The notes below the pieces were generated by a model, which saw only the letters and a program-made list of their open reading frames with translations, was not told the origin of the DNA and ran no database searches. Positions 33,465 to 45,391 of a stretch of DNA of 64,000 nt are shown piece by piece. Numbering within the stretch: position 1 is the first letter of the stretch; each line of letters starts with the position of its first letter. A program made the translations under genes and the position numbers. Origin of the DNA: Flavobacterium bernardetii (lineage in GTDB: Bacteria > Bacteroidota > Bacteroidia > Flavobacteriales > Flavobacteriaceae); the NCBI RefSeq assembly GCF_011305415.1, contig NZ_JAANOQ010000004.1, positions 62,001 to 126,000 on the forward strand, read 5' to 3'.

Positions 33465-34016
33465 ATGGCTGATAATAACGTAAAGAAGTGGTATGTCGTA
33501 AGAGCAGTAAGTGGACAGGAAAACAAGATTAAAGCTTATATTGAGCAAGAAGTTAATCGTGTTGGAATGGGTGATTACATTTCTCAAGTACTTGTGCCTA
33601 CAGAAAAAGTTGTTTCAATTAAAGACGGTAAAAAAATATCTAAAGATAAAGTATATTTTCCTGGCTATGTAATGGTTGAAGCAAACTTAACAGGTGAAAT
33701 ACCTCACATTATTAAATCGATTACAGGTGTAATTGGCTTTTTAGGTGAAACTAAAGGTGGTGAACCAGTTCCATTAAGAATGGCAGAAGTGAATAGAATG
33801 TTAGGAAGAGTTGATGAGTTATCTGTAACAACAGAAAATGTTAACATTCCTTATTCAATTGACGAAACAGTTAAAGTTATTGATGGTCCTTTCAATGGTT
33901 TCAATGGAACTATTGAGAAAATAAATGAAGAAAAGCGTAAACTTGAAGTAATGGTTAAAATTTTCGGAAGAAAAACACCATTAGAATTAAGTTTTACGCA
34001 AGTTGAAAAAGTATAA
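33465..34016 (+). CDS. nusG: Transcription elongation/termination factor NusG
   Basis: 183 residues. The N-terminal NGN domain (KKWYVVRAVSGQENKIKAYIEQE) binds RNA polymerase. The C-terminal KOW domain (VIDGPFNGFNGTIEKINEEKRKLEVMVKIFGR) contacts Rho or ribosomal protein S10. Length is normal and the order secE-nusG-rplK is conserved across bacteria. Confidence 0.97.
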   Translation: MADNNVKKWYVVRAVSGQENKIKAYIEQEVNRVGMGDYISQVLVPTEKVVSIKDGKKISKDKVYFPGYVMVEANLTGEIPHIIKSITGVIGFLGETKGGEPVPLRMAEVNRMLGRVDELSVTTENVNIPYSIDETVKVIDGPFNGFNGTIEKINEEKRKLEVMVKIFGRKTPLELSFTQVEKV

Positions 34017-34041
34017 TTTTTGTTACATATATATAAACCCG

Positions 34042-34066
34042 CATTAATCGCTTCCAATGATTAATG
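34042..34066 (+). promoter_or_regulatory. Hairpin in the nusG-rplK spacer
   Basis: CATTAATC (34042-34049) is the exact inverse of GATTAATG (34059-34066), 14 bases before rplK. There is no T run. It might be a translational control element or simply local structure. Confidence 0.3.
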
Positions 34067-34080
34067 TAAAATTTTAAAAA

Positions 34081-34521
34081 ATGGCTAAAGAAGTTAGTAA
34101 AGTAGTTAAACTACAAGTTAAGGGAGGTGCTGCGAACCCGTCGCCACCGGTTGGACCTGCTTTGGGAGCTGCTGGGGTTAACATCATGGAGTTCTGTAAG
34201 CAATTTAATGCTAGAACACAAGATAAACCTGGCAAAATATGTCCAGTACAAATTACTGTATATAAAGACAAGTCTTTTGACTTCGTTGTAAAAACTCCAC
34301 CTGCTGCAGTTCAATTAATGGATGCTGCAAAATTAAAGTCTGGTTCAGGAGAACCTAATCGTAAAAAAGTAGCAAACGTTACTTGGGATCAGATTAAGGT
34401 AATCGCTGAAGATAAAATGGCAGATTTAAATGCATTCACAATGGAAGCTGCAATGAGTATGATTGCTGGAACAGCTAGATCTATGGGTATAACTGTAACT
34501 GGAGATTCTCCTCTAAAATAA
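34081..34521 (+). CDS. rplK: 50S ribosomal protein uL11
   Basis: 146 residues. The proline-rich N-terminus with [30 protein letters not shown] and the C-terminal rRNA-binding domain ([14 protein letters not shown]) are complete. It forms the GTPase-associated centre with 23S rRNA and contacts L12/EF-G. It lies 5 bases before rplA, with which it is usually cotranscribed. Confidence 0.97.
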   Translation: MAKEVSKVVKLQVKGGAANPSPPVGPALGAAGVNIMEFCKQFNARTQDKPGKICPVQITVYKDKSFDFVVKTPPAAVQLMDAAKLKSGSGEPNRKKVANVTWDQIKVIAEDKMADLNAFTMEAAMSMIAGTARSMGITVTGDSPLK

Positions 34522-34526
34522 GAGAT

Positions 34527-35216
34527 ATGGCAAAATTGACAAAAAAGCAAAAAGAAGCTGCTGCAAAAATTGAAAAGAATAAATTATATTCTTTAAAAGA
34601 TGCATCAGTATTAATCAAACAAATTGCTTCTGCAAAGTTTGATGAATCAGTTGATATCTCTGTTAGACTTGGAGTAGATCCAAGAAAAGCAAATCAAATG
34701 GTAAGAGGTGTGGTTGCATTACCACATGGTACAGGTAAAGATGTAAGAGTTTTAGCTCTTGTTACTCCAGATAAAGAAGCGGAAGCTAAAGCAGCAGGTG
34801 CAGACCACGTTGGTTTAGATGACTATCTTCAAAAAATCAAAGATGGTTGGACTGATATTGATGTAATTATCACTATGCCAGCTGTTATGGGTAAATTAGG
34901 TCCATTAGGACGTGTTTTAGGACCAAGAGGTTTAATGCCAAACCCTAAAACAGGTACTGTAACTATGGATGTTGCTAAAGCAATTCAAGAAGTTAAAGCT
35001 GGTAAAATTGACTTTAAAGTTGATAAAACTGGTATCGTTCATGCAGGAATAGGAAGAGTGTCTTTTGATGCTGATAAAATCTATGAAAATGCACACGAAA
35101 TTGTTCAAACATTAATCAAATTAAAACCAACTGCGGCGAAAGGTACTTACATTAAGTCTATTCACTTAACAAGTACTATGAGTCCTGCTATCGCTTTAGA
35201 TCCTAAAGCAGTATAA
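34527..35216 (+). CDS. rplA: 50S ribosomal protein uL1
   Basis: 229 residues, normal length. [33 protein letters not shown] and [25 protein letters not shown] are family hallmarks. It forms the L1 stalk at the E site and, in E. coli, represses its own operon. Whether that holds here cannot be seen. Confidence 0.97.
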   Translation: MAKLTKKQKEAAAKIEKNKLYSLKDASVLIKQIASAKFDESVDISVRLGVDPRKANQMVRGVVALPHGTGKDVRVLALVTPDKEAEAKAAGADHVGLDDYLQKIKDGWTDIDVIITMPAVMGKLGPLGRVLGPRGLMPNPKTGTVTMDVAKAIQEVKAGKIDFKVDKTGIVHAGIGRVSFDADKIYENAHEIVQTLIKLKPTAAKGTYIKSIHLTSTMSPAIALDPKAV

Positions 35217-35238
35217 TTGGTAGTTAAATATATTTAGT

Positions 35239-35739
35239 ATGACTAGAGAAGAAAAATCAATTGCTATTGAAAATTTAACTGCACAGTTAGCAGATGTGAA
35301 TGTTGTATATTTAGCAGACGTATCTGGACTTGATGCAGGGACTACTTCAGACTTAAGAAGAGCTTGTTTTAAAGCGGGAATCAAATTAGAGGTTGTAAAA
35401 AATACTTTGTTAGCAAAAGCTATGGAAGTATCTGCAAACGACTACGGAGATTTACCAACAACTTTAAAAGGAAATACTTCTATAATGATCGCAGATACAG
35501 CTAATGGACCTGCAAAAATTATTAAAGAATTCCGTAAAAAAGGTAAAAAACCTCTTTTAAAAGGAGCATATATTAATCAAGAAGTTTACATTGGTGACGA
35601 ACTTTTAGATAGCTTAGTAGCTATTAAATCTAGAGAAGAAGTTATCGGTGAAATCATCGGATTATTACAATCTCCAGCTAAACGTATACTTTCAGCTTTA
35701 TTAAACAATGCTGAAACTAAAGGTGAAGCTGCAGAATAA
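35239..35739 (+). CDS. rplJ: 50S ribosomal protein uL10
   Basis: 166 residues. It is the base of the L12 stalk: the N-terminal part binds 23S rRNA ([31 protein letters not shown]), and the C-terminal helix ([19 protein letters not shown]) carries the L12 dimers. It lies 22 bases after rplA and 56 bases before rplL. Confidence 0.96.
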   Translation: MTREEKSIAIENLTAQLADVNVVYLADVSGLDAGTTSDLRRACFKAGIKLEVVKNTLLAKAMEVSANDYGDLPTTLKGNTSIMIADTANGPAKIIKEFRKKGKKPLLKGAYINQEVYIGDELLDSLVAIKSREEVIGEIIGLLQSPAKRILSALLNNAETKGEAAE

Positions 35740-35795
35740 CAAAACAAAACGCACTTAATAAATTACATATTTTAAACACATTAAAGATAGAAAAA

Positions 35796-36167
35796 ATGGC
35801 AGATTTAAAAAATTTCGCAGAACAATTAGTTAACTTAACAGTAAAAGAAGTTAATGAATTAGCAACTATATTAAAAGACGAGTACGGTATCGAACCAGCA
35901 GCTGCAGCAGTAGTTATGCAAGCAGGTGGTGGAGATGCAGGTGCTGCAGCTGAACAAACTGAATTTACAGTTGTATTAAAAGAAGCTGGTGCTTCTAAAT
36001 TAGGAGTTGTAAAAGCGGTTAAAGAATTAACTGGTTTAGGTCTTAAAGAAGCAAAAGATTTAGTAGATTCTGCTCCAACAAATGTTAAAGAAGGAGTTTC
36101 TAAAGATGAGGCTGAAGGTCTTAAGAAAGCTTTAGAAGAAGCTGGAGCTGTTGTTGAGTTAAAATAA
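35796..36167 (+). CDS. rplL: 50S ribosomal protein bL12 (L7/L12)
   Basis: 123 residues. The N-terminal dimerisation domain (1 to about 33), an Ala/Gly-rich hinge ([20 protein letters not shown]) and the C-terminal factor-binding domain ([27 protein letters not shown]) are all present. It recruits translation GTPases. A hairpin in the following spacer separates it from rpoB. Confidence 0.97.
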   Translation: MADLKNFAEQLVNLTVKEVNELATILKDEYGIEPAAAAVVMQAGGGDAGAAAEQTEFTVVLKEAGASKLGVVKAVKELTGLGLKEAKDLVDSAPTNVKEGVSKDEAEGLKKALEEAGAVVELK

Positions 36168-36188
36168 TCTCACCCAGTTTATAATACA

Positions 36189-36230
36189 GGTTTAGGTCTT
36201 GGAAGTCATTTCCACGACCTAAACCATTTT
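36189..36230 (+). terminator. Hairpin in the rplL-rpoB spacer (attenuator candidate)
   Basis: GGTTTAGGTC (36189-36198) is the exact inverse of GACCTAAACC (36216-36225), with an inner pairing TGGAA/TTCCA, followed by ATTTTT. E. coli has a partial terminator at this place that lowers rpoBC expression relative to the ribosomal genes. A similar role is inferred. The remaining 180 bases before rpoB are AT-rich with no clear feature. Confidence 0.6.
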
Positions 36231-36409
36231 TCGTATAATAAAATTTTATATTTTATTTCGAAAAATGTTTTTTTAAATCAATACGAAGAAAAAAATTAAT
36301 TGTATAATTATTTTAAAGATGTATTGGTTGTAAAAAGAAAGTATAAATTATTTTAAATGTTGTGTTAAACACAAAAATTACTTTTTTTTAATCAAAATAT
36401 TGTCCATTG

Positions 36410-39400
36410 ATGATTGCTAATCAAACAGAAAGAATCAATTTTGCCTCGACAAAAAACATACCGAATTATCCAGATTTTCTAGATATTCAGGTAAAGTCTT
36501 TTCAAGATTTTTTTCAATTAGAAACTAAATCAGACGAAAGAGGTAACGAAGGTCTTTATAATACCTTCATGGAAAATTTTCCAATAACTGATACTAGAAA
36601 TCAATTCGTTCTTGAATTCCTAGATTATTTTATTGACCCACCAAGATATACTATCGAAGAATGTATTGACAGAGGTTTAACATACAGTGTTCCTCTTAAA
36701 GCACGTTTAAAGTTATATTGTACAGATCCTGAGCACGAGGATTTTGAAACTATCGTGCAAGATGTATATTTAGGAACAATTCCATACATGGCACCAAGCG
36801 GAACTTTCGTTATCAATGGAGCTGAACGTGTTGTTGTTTCGCAATTACATAGATCACCAGGGGTTTTCTTTGGTCAATCTTTCCACGCAAATGGAACTAA
36901 ATTATATTCTGCCAGAGTAATTCCTTTCAAAGGTTCTTGGATAGAATTTGCAACTGATATCAATAATGTAATGTATGCATACATTGATAGAAAGAAAAAA
37001 TTACCAGTTACTACTCTTTTCCGTGCGATTGGTTTCGAAAGAGACAAGGATATCCTTGAGATTTTCGACCTTGCTGAAGAAATTAAAGTTTCTAAAACTG
37101 GAATCAAAAAATACATCGGTAGAAGACTTGCCGCTCGTGTACTTAACACGTGGCATGAAGATTTCGTAGATGAAGATACTGGCGAAGTTGTTTCTATCGA
37201 ACGTAATGAAATTATTTTAGATCGTGATACTATCTTAGATAAAGATAATGTTGAGGAAATCATTGATGCGGATGTAAAAGTAATTTTATTACACAAAGAG
37301 GATGCTAATCAAGCAGATTTTGCTATCATCCACAACACATTGCAGAAAGACCCTACTAACTCTGAAAAAGAAGCAGTAGAACATATATATAGACAATTAC
37401 GTAATGCCGAACCGCCTGATGAAGAAACGGCTCGTGGTATTATCGACAAATTATTCTTCTCTGATCAACGTTACAACTTAGGTGATGTAGGTCGTTACAG
37501 AATGAATAAAAAGTTATGCTTAGATATTCCAATGGATAAACAAGTTTTAACTAAAGAAGATATCATTACAATTGTAAAATACTTAATTGAATTAATTAAT
37601 TCAAAAGCAGAGATTGATGATATTGACCACTTATCTAACCGTCGTGTTAGAACTGTAGGGGAACAATTATCAGCTCAGTTTGGTGTTGGTTTAGCTCGTA
37701 TGGCTCGTACTATTCGTGAAAGAATGAATGTACGTGATAACGAAGTCTTTACTCCAATCGATTTGATTAACGCGAAAACGTTATCATCTGTAATTAATTC
37801 GTTCTTTGGTACAAACCAGTTATCTCAGTTCATGGATCAAACGAATCCATTAGCAGAGATTACTCACAAACGTCGTTTATCAGCACTTGGACCTGGAGGT
37901 TTATCTAGAGAAAGAGCAGGATTCGAGGTTCGTGACGTTCACTATACGCACTACGGACGTTTATGTCCTATTGAAACTCCTGAGGGTCCAAACATTGGTT
38001 TGATTTCGTCACTTGGAGTATATGCTAAAGTAAACGGAATGGGATTCATCGAAACACCTTACCGTAAGGTAACTGATGGTGTAGTTGATTTAGTTTCAAC
38101 TCCAGTTTATTTAAGCGCTGAAGAAGAAGAAGGAAAAATGATTGCGCAAGCAAACATTGAAATGGATGAAAACGGTAAAATTCTTGCTGATAATGTAATT
38201 GCTCGTGAAGAGGGAGATTTCCCAGTTGTTTCACCATCTGTAGTTCATTACACAGACGTTGCGCCAAATCAAATTGCTTCTATTTCAGCTTCATTAATTC
38301 CTTTCTTAGAGCATGATGATGCGAATAGAGCCTTGATGGGTTCTAACATGATGCGTCAGGCTGTACCTTTATTAAGACCAGAAGCGCCAATTGTTGGTAC
38401 TGGTTTAGAAAGACAAGTTGCGTCTGATTCTCGTGTCCTTATTAATGCAGAAGGTTCTGGAGTGGTAACTTATGTTGATGCTGATAAAGTAACAATTAAG
38501 TACGATAGAACAGAAGAACAAAGAATGGTAAGTTTTGAAGAAGATGAAAAAACTTATAATTTAATTAAATTCAGAAAAACGAATCAAAGTACAACTATCA
38601 ACTTAAAACCTATCGTAAGAAAAGGAACTAGAGTGGAAAAAGGTCAAGTACTTTGTGAAGGATATGCAACGCAAAACGGAGAGTTAGCTTTAGGTAGAAA
38701 CCTACAAGTTGCCTTCATGCCTTGGAAAGGGTATAACTTCGAGGATGCAATTGTAATTTCTGAAAAAGTTGTTAGAGACGATATTTTCACATCTATCCAC
38801 GTTGATGATTATTCATTAGAAGTTAGAGATACGAAATTAGGTAACGAAGAGTTAACTAACGATATTCCTAACGTTTCTGAAGAAGCAACGAAAGATTTAG
38901 ATGAAAATGGAATGATAAGAATTGGAGCTGAAGTTAAACCTGGTGATATCCTTATTGGAAAAATCACACCAAAAGGGGAATCAGATCCAACTCCAGAAGA
39001 AAAATTATTACGTGCTATCTTTGGTGATAAAGCAGGTGATGTAAAAGACGCTTCATTAAAAGCTTCTCCATCATTACACGGTGTAGTTTTAGACAAAAAA
39101 TTATTTGCTAAAGCCGTTAAAGATAAACGTAAACGTTCTAAAGATAAAGAAGATTTAGACAAACTTGAAATGGAATTCGAAGTAAGATTCGTTGAACTTA
39201 AAGACAAGTTAATCGATAAATTATTCTTAATCGTAGACGGAAAAACATCTCAAGGTGTAATCAATGATTTAGGTGAAGAAGTATTACCAAAAGGTAAAAA
39301 ATTCACTAAAAAAATGTTACAATCAGTTGACGATTTTGCTCACTTAACAAAAGGACAATGGACAACAGACGAACATACAAATTCATTAATTAACGATTTA

Positions 39401-40222
39401 GTACACAACTATAAAATCAAATTAAACGATTTACAAGGTGTATTAAGAAGAGAGAAATTTACAATTTCTGTAGGTGATGAATTACCTGCTGGAATTTTAA
39501 AATTAGCTAAAGTTTATATCGCTAAGAAACGTAAGTTGAAAGTAGGGGATAAAATGGCAGGACGTCACGGTAACAAAGGTATTGTTGCTAAAATCGTTCG
39601 TCAAGAAGATATGCCTTTCTTAGAAGACGGAACGCCAGTAGATATCGTATTAAATCCATTAGGAGTACCTTCTCGTATGAACATTGGACAGATTTATGAA
39701 ACCGTATTAGGTTGGGCAGGTTTAAAAACTGGTAAAAAGTTTGCAACTCCTATCTTTGATGGTGCTTCATTAGATCAAATTAACGGGTATACTGACGAAG
39801 CTGGAATTCCAAGATTCGGTCATACTTACTTATACGACGGTGGAACAGGTGAACGTTTCCATCAACCAGCAACTGTAGGTGTAATTTACATGCTTAAGTT
39901 AGGACATATGGTTGATGATAAAATGCACGCTCGTTCAATCGGACCATACTCATTAATTACGCAACAACCTTTAGGAGGTAAAGCGCAATTTGGAGGTCAA
40001 CGTTTTGGAGAGATGGAGGTTTGGGCACTTGAAGCATACGGTGCATCAAGTACTTTAAGAGAAATCTTGACAGTTAAATCAGATGACGTAAACGGTAGAG
40101 CGAAAACTTACGAAGCAATCGTAAAAGGTGAAACTATGCCAGAACCAGGATTACCTGAATCATTCAATGTATTAATGCATGAATTAAAAGGTCTTGGTTT
40201 AGATATCAGATTAGAAGAATAA
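36410..40222 (+). CDS. rpoB: RNA polymerase beta subunit
   Basis: 1270 residues from the ATG at 36410 ([13 protein letters not shown]); a TTG codon just upstream (36407) is ignored. The rifampicin region starts near residue 470 ([28 protein letters not shown]). Switch and catalytic-cleft motifs such as [17 protein letters not shown] and the C-terminal [24 protein letters not shown] are intact. A Bacteroidota lineage insertion, rich in Lys/Glu, lies around [24 protein letters not shown]. It has no Shine-Dalgarno and a 242-base spacer from rplL. Confidence 0.98.
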   Translation: MIANQTERINFASTKNIPNYPDFLDIQVKSFQDFFQLETKSDERGNEGLYNTFMENFPITDTRNQFVLEFLDYFIDPPRYTIEECIDRGLTYSVPLKARLKLYCTDPEHEDFETIVQDVYLGTIPYMAPSGTFVINGAERVVVSQLHRSPGVFFGQSFHANGTKLYSARVIPFKGSWIEFATDINNVMYAYIDRKKKLPVTTLFRAIGFERDKDILEIFDLAEEIKVSKTGIKKYIGRRLAARVLNTWHEDFVDEDTGEVVSIERNEIILDRDTILDKDNVEEIIDADVKVILLHKEDANQADFAIIHNTLQKDPTNSEKEAVEHIYRQLRNAEPPDEETARGIIDKLFFSDQRYNLGDVGRYRMNKKLCLDIPMDKQVLTKEDIITIVKYLIELINSKAEIDDIDHLSNRRVRTVGEQLSAQFGVGLARMARTIRERMNVRDNEVFTPIDLINAKTLSSVINSFFGTNQLSQFMDQTNPLAEITHKRRLSALGPGGLSRERAGFEVRDVHYTHYGRLCPIETPEGPNIGLISSLGVYAKVNGMGFIETPYRKVTDGVVDLVSTPVYLSAEEEEGKMIAQANIEMDENGKILADNVIAREEGDFPVVSPSVVHYTDVAPNQIASISASLIPFLEHDDANRALMGSNMMRQAVPLLRPEAPIVGTGLERQVASDSRVLINAEGSGVVTYVDADKVTIKYDRTEEQRMVSFEEDEKTYNLIKFRKTNQSTTINLKPIVRKGTRVEKGQVLCEGYATQNGELALGRNLQVAFMPWKGYNFEDAIVISEKVVRDDIFTSIHVDDYSLEVRDTKLGNEELTNDIPNVSEEATKDLDENGMIRIGAEVKPGDILIGKITPKGESDPTPEEKLLRAIFGDKAGDVKDASLKASPSLHGVVLDKKLFAKAVKDKRKRSKDKEDLDKLEMEFEVRFVELKDKLIDKLFLIVDGKTSQGVINDLGEEVLPKGKKFTKKMLQSVDDFAHLTKGQWTTDEHTNSLINDLVHNYKIKLNDLQGVLRREKFTISVGDELPAGILKLAKVYIAKKRKLKVGDKMAGRHGNKGIVAKIVRQEDMPFLEDGTPVDIVLNPLGVPSRMNIGQIYETVLGWAGLKTGKKFATPIFDGASLDQINGYTDEAGIPRFGHTYLYDGGTGERFHQPATVGVIYMLKLGHMVDDKMHARSIGPYSLITQQPLGGKAQFGGQRFGEMEVWALEAYGASSTLREILTVKSDDVNGRAKTYEAIVKGETMPEPGLPESFNVLMHELKGLGLDIRLEE

Positions 40223-40241
40223 ATAAATAGAATTTATCAAT

Positions 40242-40371
40242 GTAGAGACGTTTTTTAACGTTCTCTACTTTGGTATTTTAAAGAGTTTTTAGGATTTAGC
40301 CCCGTAATCCGTTCCGATTTTTTATAGAAATCTAATTTCTATAATTAGCACTTCAATATCGAGATTGAAGT
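40242..40371. repeat. Three successive hairpins in the rpoB-rpoC spacer
   Basis: GTAGAGACGTT (40242-40252) pairs with 40257-40268 with a one-base bulge. TATAGAAAT (40323-40331) is the exact inverse of 40335-40343. ACTTCAAT (40350-40357) is the exact inverse of ATTGAAGT (40364-40371). The 237-base spacer is long for rpoB-rpoC, which are usually tens of bases apart. The first palindrome resembles dispersed GTAGAGACG...CTCTAC repeats known to me from flavobacterial spacers. Confidence 0.55.
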
Positions 40372-40459
40372 TTAGAGAAGTAATCCGAGGGTCGTAGTTT
40401 TATAATAAGTATAAAACTAAAATCAATTTTAAATTGCACATAAATCAATAGTAAAAACT

Positions 40460-43400
40460 ATGATGAATAATAGAAATAATAAAGACAAAAGTACTGGAGT
40501 TAAAAGATTTAACAGAATAACAATTGGTTTGGCTTCGCCAGAATCAATGTTAGGTGAATCTAGAGGTGAGGTTTTAAAACCAGAAACAATCAACTACCGT
40601 ACACACAAACCAGAAAGAGATGGTCTTTTCTGTGAACGAATTTTCGGACCAGTTAAAGATTTCGAATGTGCTTGTGGAAAATATAAAAGAATTCGCTACA
40701 AAGGAATCGTATGTGACCGATGTGGAGTTGAAGTTACGGAGAAAAAAGTACGTAGAGATAGAGTTGGACACATCAACCTTGTTGTGCCAATTGCTCATAT
40801 CTGGTATTTCCGTTCTCTTCCAAACAAAATTGGTTACGTTTTAGGATTACCTTCTAAGAAATTAGATATGATTATCTACTACGAAAGATATGTAGTTATT
40901 CAAGCAGGTATTGCTAAAGGTCCAGAAGGTGAAAGTTTAAGTAGACTAGACTTCTTAACAGAAGAAGAATACTTAAATATTGTGGATACCTTACCTATGG
41001 AAAACCAATATTTAGATGATACCGATCCAAATAAATTTATCGCCAAAATGGGTGCTGAATGTATTATGGATTTATTAGCTCGTACAGATTTAGACGCTTT
41101 GTCTTATGATTTACGTCATAAAGCTAATAATGAAACGTCTAAACAAAGAAAAACAGAAGCATTAAAAAGATTAAACGTTGTTGAATCTTTCCGTGAATCT
41201 AACAAAAACAGAGAAAACCGTCCAGAATGGATGATTTTAAAAGTAATCCCGGTTATTCCACCAGAATTACGTCCTCTTGTACCTTTAGATGGTGGTCGTT
41301 TCGCAACTTCAGATTTAAATGATTTATACAGAAGAGTAATCATCCGTAACAATCGTTTAAAAAGATTAGTGGAAATTAAAGCGCCGGAAGTAATCTTACG
41401 TAATGAAAAACGTATGTTACAAGAAGCGGTTGATTCACTTTTTGATAATACAAGAAAAGCTTCTGCTGTTAAAACAGAATCAAACAGACCATTAAAATCT
41501 TTATCAGATTCATTAAAAGGTAAACAAGGTCGTTTCCGTCAAAACTTATTAGGTAAACGTGTGGATTATTCTGCTCGTTCTGTAATTGTTGTTGGACCAG
41601 AAATGAAATTGTTCGAATGTGGTCTTCCAAAAGATATGGCTGCTGAATTGTACAAACCATTCGTTATTCGTAAATTAATCGAAAGAGGAATTGTTAAAAC
41701 AGTTAAGTCGGCTAAGAAAATTATCGATAAAAAAGAACCAGTAGTATGGGATATCTTAGAAAATGTTATCAAAGGACATCCAGTATTACTTAACCGTGCT
41801 CCTACACTTCACCGTTTAGGTATCCAAGCTTTCCAACCAAAGTTAATTGAAGGAAAAGCAATCCAGTTACATCCATTAGTATGTACGGCTTTCAACGCCG
41901 ATTTCGATGGTGACCAGATGGCAGTTCACTTACCTTTAGGTCCTGAAGCAATTTTGGAAGCACAATTATTAATGTTAGCGTCTCACAATATCTTGAATCC
42001 TGCGAATGGTGCACCAATTACGGTACCTTCTCAAGACATGGTATTAGGTCTTTACTATATGACCAAAGAACGTTTAACAACTCCAGAAATGGAAATTATT
42101 GGAGAAGGTTTAACTTTCTATTCTGCTGAAGAGTGTAATATCGCTTTAAACGAAGGAAGAGTTGAATTAAATGCTCGTGTTAAAATTAGAGCAAAAGACT
42201 TTAATGAAAACGGAGAATTAGTATACCAAATTATCCAAACTACAGCAGGTAGAGTATTATTTAATGAAGTAGTACCTGAAGCTGCAGGATATATAAATGA
42301 AGTTTTAACTAAGAAAAATCTTCGTGATATTATTGGTAAAATTTTAGCTGTAACTAGCGTGCCTGTAACTGCTGCTTTCTTAGATGATATGAAAGATATG
42401 GGTTACAAATTCGCTTTCAAAGGTGGATTGTCATTCAGTTTAGGTGATATTAGAATTCCAGAACAAAAAACGCAATTAATTGCTGATGCTCGTGTGCAAG
42501 TAGAAGGTATTTCTGCTAACTACAACATGGGACTTATCACAAATAACGAGCGTTACAATCAGGTAATTGATATTTGGACTTCTGCCAATGCACAATTAAC
42601 AGAATTAGCAATGAAAAATATCCGTGAAGACCAACAAGGTTTCAACTCGGTATATATGATGCTTGACTCTGGTGCAAGGGGTTCTAAAGAACAAATTCGT
42701 CAGTTAACTGGTATGCGTGGATTAATGGCTAAGCCGAAAAAATCAACTGCAGGTGGTGGTGAAATTATTGAAAACCCGATTCTTTCTAACTTTAAGGAAG
42801 GTTTATCGATTTTAGAATACTTCATTTCTACTCACGGTGCGCGTAAAGGATTAGCGGATACGGCTCTTAAAACTGCCGATGCAGGATATTTAACAAGAAG
42901 GTTACATGATGTATCTCAAGATGTTATTATTAATTCTGTAGACTGTGGAACATTAAGAGGTGTAGAAGTTTCTGCATTAAAGAAAAACGAAGAAATTGTT
43001 GAAACATTAGGAGAAAGAATTTTAGGACGTGTAGCATTACAAGATGTTGTAAATCCATTCAACTCTGAAGTTTTAGTTCACGCTGGAGAACATATTACAG
43101 AAGCAATTGTTAAAGCTATTGACGCTTCACCAATTGAAAAAGTAGAAGTTCGTTCACCATTAACTTGTGAAGCTAAAAAAGGAATCTGTACGAAATGTTA
43201 CGGAAGAAACTTAGCAACAGGTAAAATGGCTCAAAGAGGTGAAGCTGTCGGTGTAATTGCTGCACAGTCAATTGGAGAACCAGGAACACAGTTAACACTT
43301 CGTACTTTCCACGTTGGAGGGGTTGCCGGAGGTATTTCTGAAGAAGCTGGTATTTCTGCACGTTTTGCTGGAAAATTAGAAATCGAAGATTTAAAAACAG

Positions 43401-44770
43401 TTAAAGGAGAAGATGGTGAAGGTAATACTGCTGATATCGTAATTTCTCGTTCTACTGAATTAAAATTAGTTGATGTTAATACAGGTATTTTATTAAGTAC
43501 ACATAATATTCCTTACGGTTCTACAATTTCTGTAAAAGATGGAGATGTAGTTGAAAAAGGAGCAACAATCTGTAAGTGGGATCCTTATAATGGTGTAATT
43601 GTATCTGAATTTACAGGTAAAATTGCTTATGAAGATTTAGAGCAAGGTCAATCATACATGGTTGAAATTGATGAGCAAACAGGTTTCCAAGAGAAAGTAA
43701 TTTCTGAAGGACGTAACAAAAAATTAATTCCAACTTTACATATTTATGGTAAAGATGGTGAGTTAATTAGATCATACAATTTACCAGTAGGTGCTCACCT
43801 TATGGTAGATGATGGTGAGAAAATTAAAGCAGGAAAAATTCTTGTGAAAATTCCTCGTCGTTCATCTAAAGCAAGTGATATTACCGGAGGTTTACCAAGA
43901 ATTACGGAGTTGTTAGAAGCTCGTAATCCTTCAAACCCTGCAGTAGTTACTGAAATTGATGGTGTTGTTACTTTCGGAAAAGTGAAAAGAGGTAACCGTG
44001 AGTTATCAATTGAATCTAAATTCGGAGATGTTAAGAAATATTTAGTGAAGTTATCGGCTCAAATCTTAGTTCAAGAAAATGACTTCGTAAGAGCTGGAAC
44101 GCCATTATCAGACGGAGCAATTACTCCAGAAGATATCTTAAGAATTCAAGGACCATCTGCTGTTCAACAATACTTAGTAAACGAAATTCAAGAAGTTTAC
44201 CGTTTACAAGGGGTAAAAATCAATGACAAACACTTCGAAGTTGTGATTCGTCAAATGATGAGAAAAGTAAGAATCCAAGATCCAGGAGATACATTATTCT
44301 TAGAAGATCAATTAGCACATACTTCAGACTTTATTCTAGAAAACGATAAGTTATACGGAATGAAGGTTGTAGAAGAAGCTGGTGATTCTACGAACTTAAA
44401 ACCAGGACAAATTATTTCTCCAAGAGACTTAAGAGATGAAAATTCATTGTTAAAACGTGAAGATAAAAACTTAGTTTCTGCAAGAGATGTAATTACTGCG
44501 ACTGCAACACCTGTATTACAAGGTATTACAAGAGCATCGTTACAAACGAAATCATTCATTTCTGCGGCATCGTTCCAGGAAACTACTAAAGTATTAAACG
44601 AAGCAGCTGTTGCTGGTAAAATCGATACATTAGAAGGATTGAAAGAAAATGTAATTGTAGGTCACAGAATTCCTGCTGGAACAGGTATGAGAGATTATGA
44701 TAATATTCTTGTAGGTTCTAAAGAAGAATACAGTGAATTAATGGCTGGAAAAGAAGAATTCAGCTACTAA
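40460..44770 (+). CDS. rpoC: RNA polymerase beta' subunit
   Basis: 1436 residues. The N-terminal zinc finger [20 protein letters not shown] is near residue 70. The catalytic NADFDGD (Asp481, Asp483, Asp485) chelates the active-site magnesium. The second zinc site (CGTLRG...[19 protein letters not shown]) and the trigger-loop region ([16 protein letters not shown]) follow. A second ATG occurs at 40463, so the exact start is open by one residue. The gene is followed by a strong terminator. Confidence 0.98.
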   Translation: MMNNRNNKDKSTGVKRFNRITIGLASPESMLGESRGEVLKPETINYRTHKPERDGLFCERIFGPVKDFECACGKYKRIRYKGIVCDRCGVEVTEKKVRRDRVGHINLVVPIAHIWYFRSLPNKIGYVLGLPSKKLDMIIYYERYVVIQAGIAKGPEGESLSRLDFLTEEEYLNIVDTLPMENQYLDDTDPNKFIAKMGAECIMDLLARTDLDALSYDLRHKANNETSKQRKTEALKRLNVVESFRESNKNRENRPEWMILKVIPVIPPELRPLVPLDGGRFATSDLNDLYRRVIIRNNRLKRLVEIKAPEVILRNEKRMLQEAVDSLFDNTRKASAVKTESNRPLKSLSDSLKGKQGRFRQNLLGKRVDYSARSVIVVGPEMKLFECGLPKDMAAELYKPFVIRKLIERGIVKTVKSAKKIIDKKEPVVWDILENVIKGHPVLLNRAPTLHRLGIQAFQPKLIEGKAIQLHPLVCTAFNADFDGDQMAVHLPLGPEAILEAQLLMLASHNILNPANGAPITVPSQDMVLGLYYMTKERLTTPEMEIIGEGLTFYSAEECNIALNEGRVELNARVKIRAKDFNENGELVYQIIQTTAGRVLFNEVVPEAAGYINEVLTKKNLRDIIGKILAVTSVPVTAAFLDDMKDMGYKFAFKGGLSFSLGDIRIPEQKTQLIADARVQVEGISANYNMGLITNNERYNQVIDIWTSANAQLTELAMKNIREDQQGFNSVYMMLDSGARGSKEQIRQLTGMRGLMAKPKKSTAGGGEIIENPILSNFKEGLSILEYFISTHGARKGLADTALKTADAGYLTRRLHDVSQDVIINSVDCGTLRGVEVSALKKNEEIVETLGERILGRVALQDVVNPFNSEVLVHAGEHITEAIVKAIDASPIEKVEVRSPLTCEAKKGICTKCYGRNLATGKMAQRGEAVGVIAAQSIGEPGTQLTLRTFHVGGVAGGISEEAGISARFAGKLEIEDLKTVKGEDGEGNTADIVISRSTELKLVDVNTGILLSTHNIPYGSTISVKDGDVVEKGATICKWDPYNGVIVSEFTGKIAYEDLEQGQSYMVEIDEQTGFQEKVISEGRNKKLIPTLHIYGKDGELIRSYNLPVGAHLMVDDGEKIKAGKILVKIPRRSSKASDITGGLPRITELLEARNPSNPAVVTEIDGVVTFGKVKRGNRELSIESKFGDVKKYLVKLSAQILVQENDFVRAGTPLSDGAITPEDILRIQGPSAVQQYLVNEIQEVYRLQGVKINDKHFEVVIRQMMRKVRIQDPGDTLFLEDQLAHTSDFILENDKLYGMKVVEEAGDSTNLKPGQIISPRDLRDENSLLKREDKNLVSARDVITATATPVLQGITRASLQTKSFISAASFQETTKVLNEAAVAGKIDTLEGLKENVIVGHRIPAGTGMRDYDNILVGSKEEYSELMAGKEEFSY

Positions 44771-44793
44771 TATTCAAATCACATAATAAGTAT

Positions 44794-44830
44794 AAAAGCC
44801 TAACAGATATTTTCTGTTAGGCTTTTTTTT
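44794..44830 (+). terminator. Terminator of the rpoBC operon
   Basis: AAAAGCCTAACAGA (44794-44807) is the exact inverse of TCTGTTAGGCTTTT (44813-44826), followed by T. Confidence 0.93.
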
Positions 44831-44945
44831 AATCAAAATTATACTTAATCTTGTAGTCAACTTAAATGAACTTAATAAACATATAAGTAGCATAATTTTT
44901 TTTGAAAAACTTACATGACTTATATGTTTAAAAATTAAAATAAAA

Positions 44946-45254
44946 ATGGAAAACAACAACCAAGAAGGACAAATCAATATCGAATTAGACGAAAAAATAG
45001 CAGAAGGAACGTATTCCAATTTAGCGATTATTAATCATTCTAATACAGAATTTGTAGTAGATTTTATTTCGTTAATGCCTGGTGTACCAAAAGCTAAAGT
45101 GAAATCAAGAATTATTTTAACACCACAACACGCGAAAAGATTATTAAAAGCTTTAAGTGAAAATATCCACCGTTTTGAAAGCGCTCACGGACAAATTAAA
45201 GAAGAAGAACATCCGCCAATGCCCTTAAATTTCGGTCCAACGGGACAAGCGTAA
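44946..45254 (+). CDS. DUF3467 family protein
   Basis: 102 residues, cytoplasmic. AEGTYSNLAIINHSNTEFVVDFISLMPGVPKAKVKSRIILTPQHAKRLLKALSENI is the conserved DUF3467 core; the C-terminus (EEHPPMPLNFGPTGQA) is proline rich. Function is unknown. Its position directly after rpoC suggests a housekeeping role, but a terminator separates the two. The overlapping minus-strand frame is a shadow. Confidence 0.85.
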   Translation: MENNNQEGQINIELDEKIAEGTYSNLAIINHSNTEFVVDFISLMPGVPKAKVKSRIILTPQHAKRLLKALSENIHRFESAHGQIKEEEHPPMPLNFGPTGQA

Positions 45255-45324
45255 TTTTTGTGAAATGTTTTTTAAATTTCAAAAAAAGTATTTTATCTTA
45301 TTTATATGCGTTTAATTGGATTAA

Positions 45325-45356
45325 TTGTTTCGTGCAAGGAAAAAACTGTATATTTA
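45325..45356 (+). promoter_or_regulatory. Likely promoter of the giant secreted protein gene
   Basis: TTG (45325-45327) and TATATTTA (45349-45356, one base off TAnnTTTG) with a 21-base spacer lie 36 bases before the ATG. Confidence 0.45.
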
Positions 45357-45391
45357 CGATGAAATATTTTATATAATATAGCCCCCTACAC

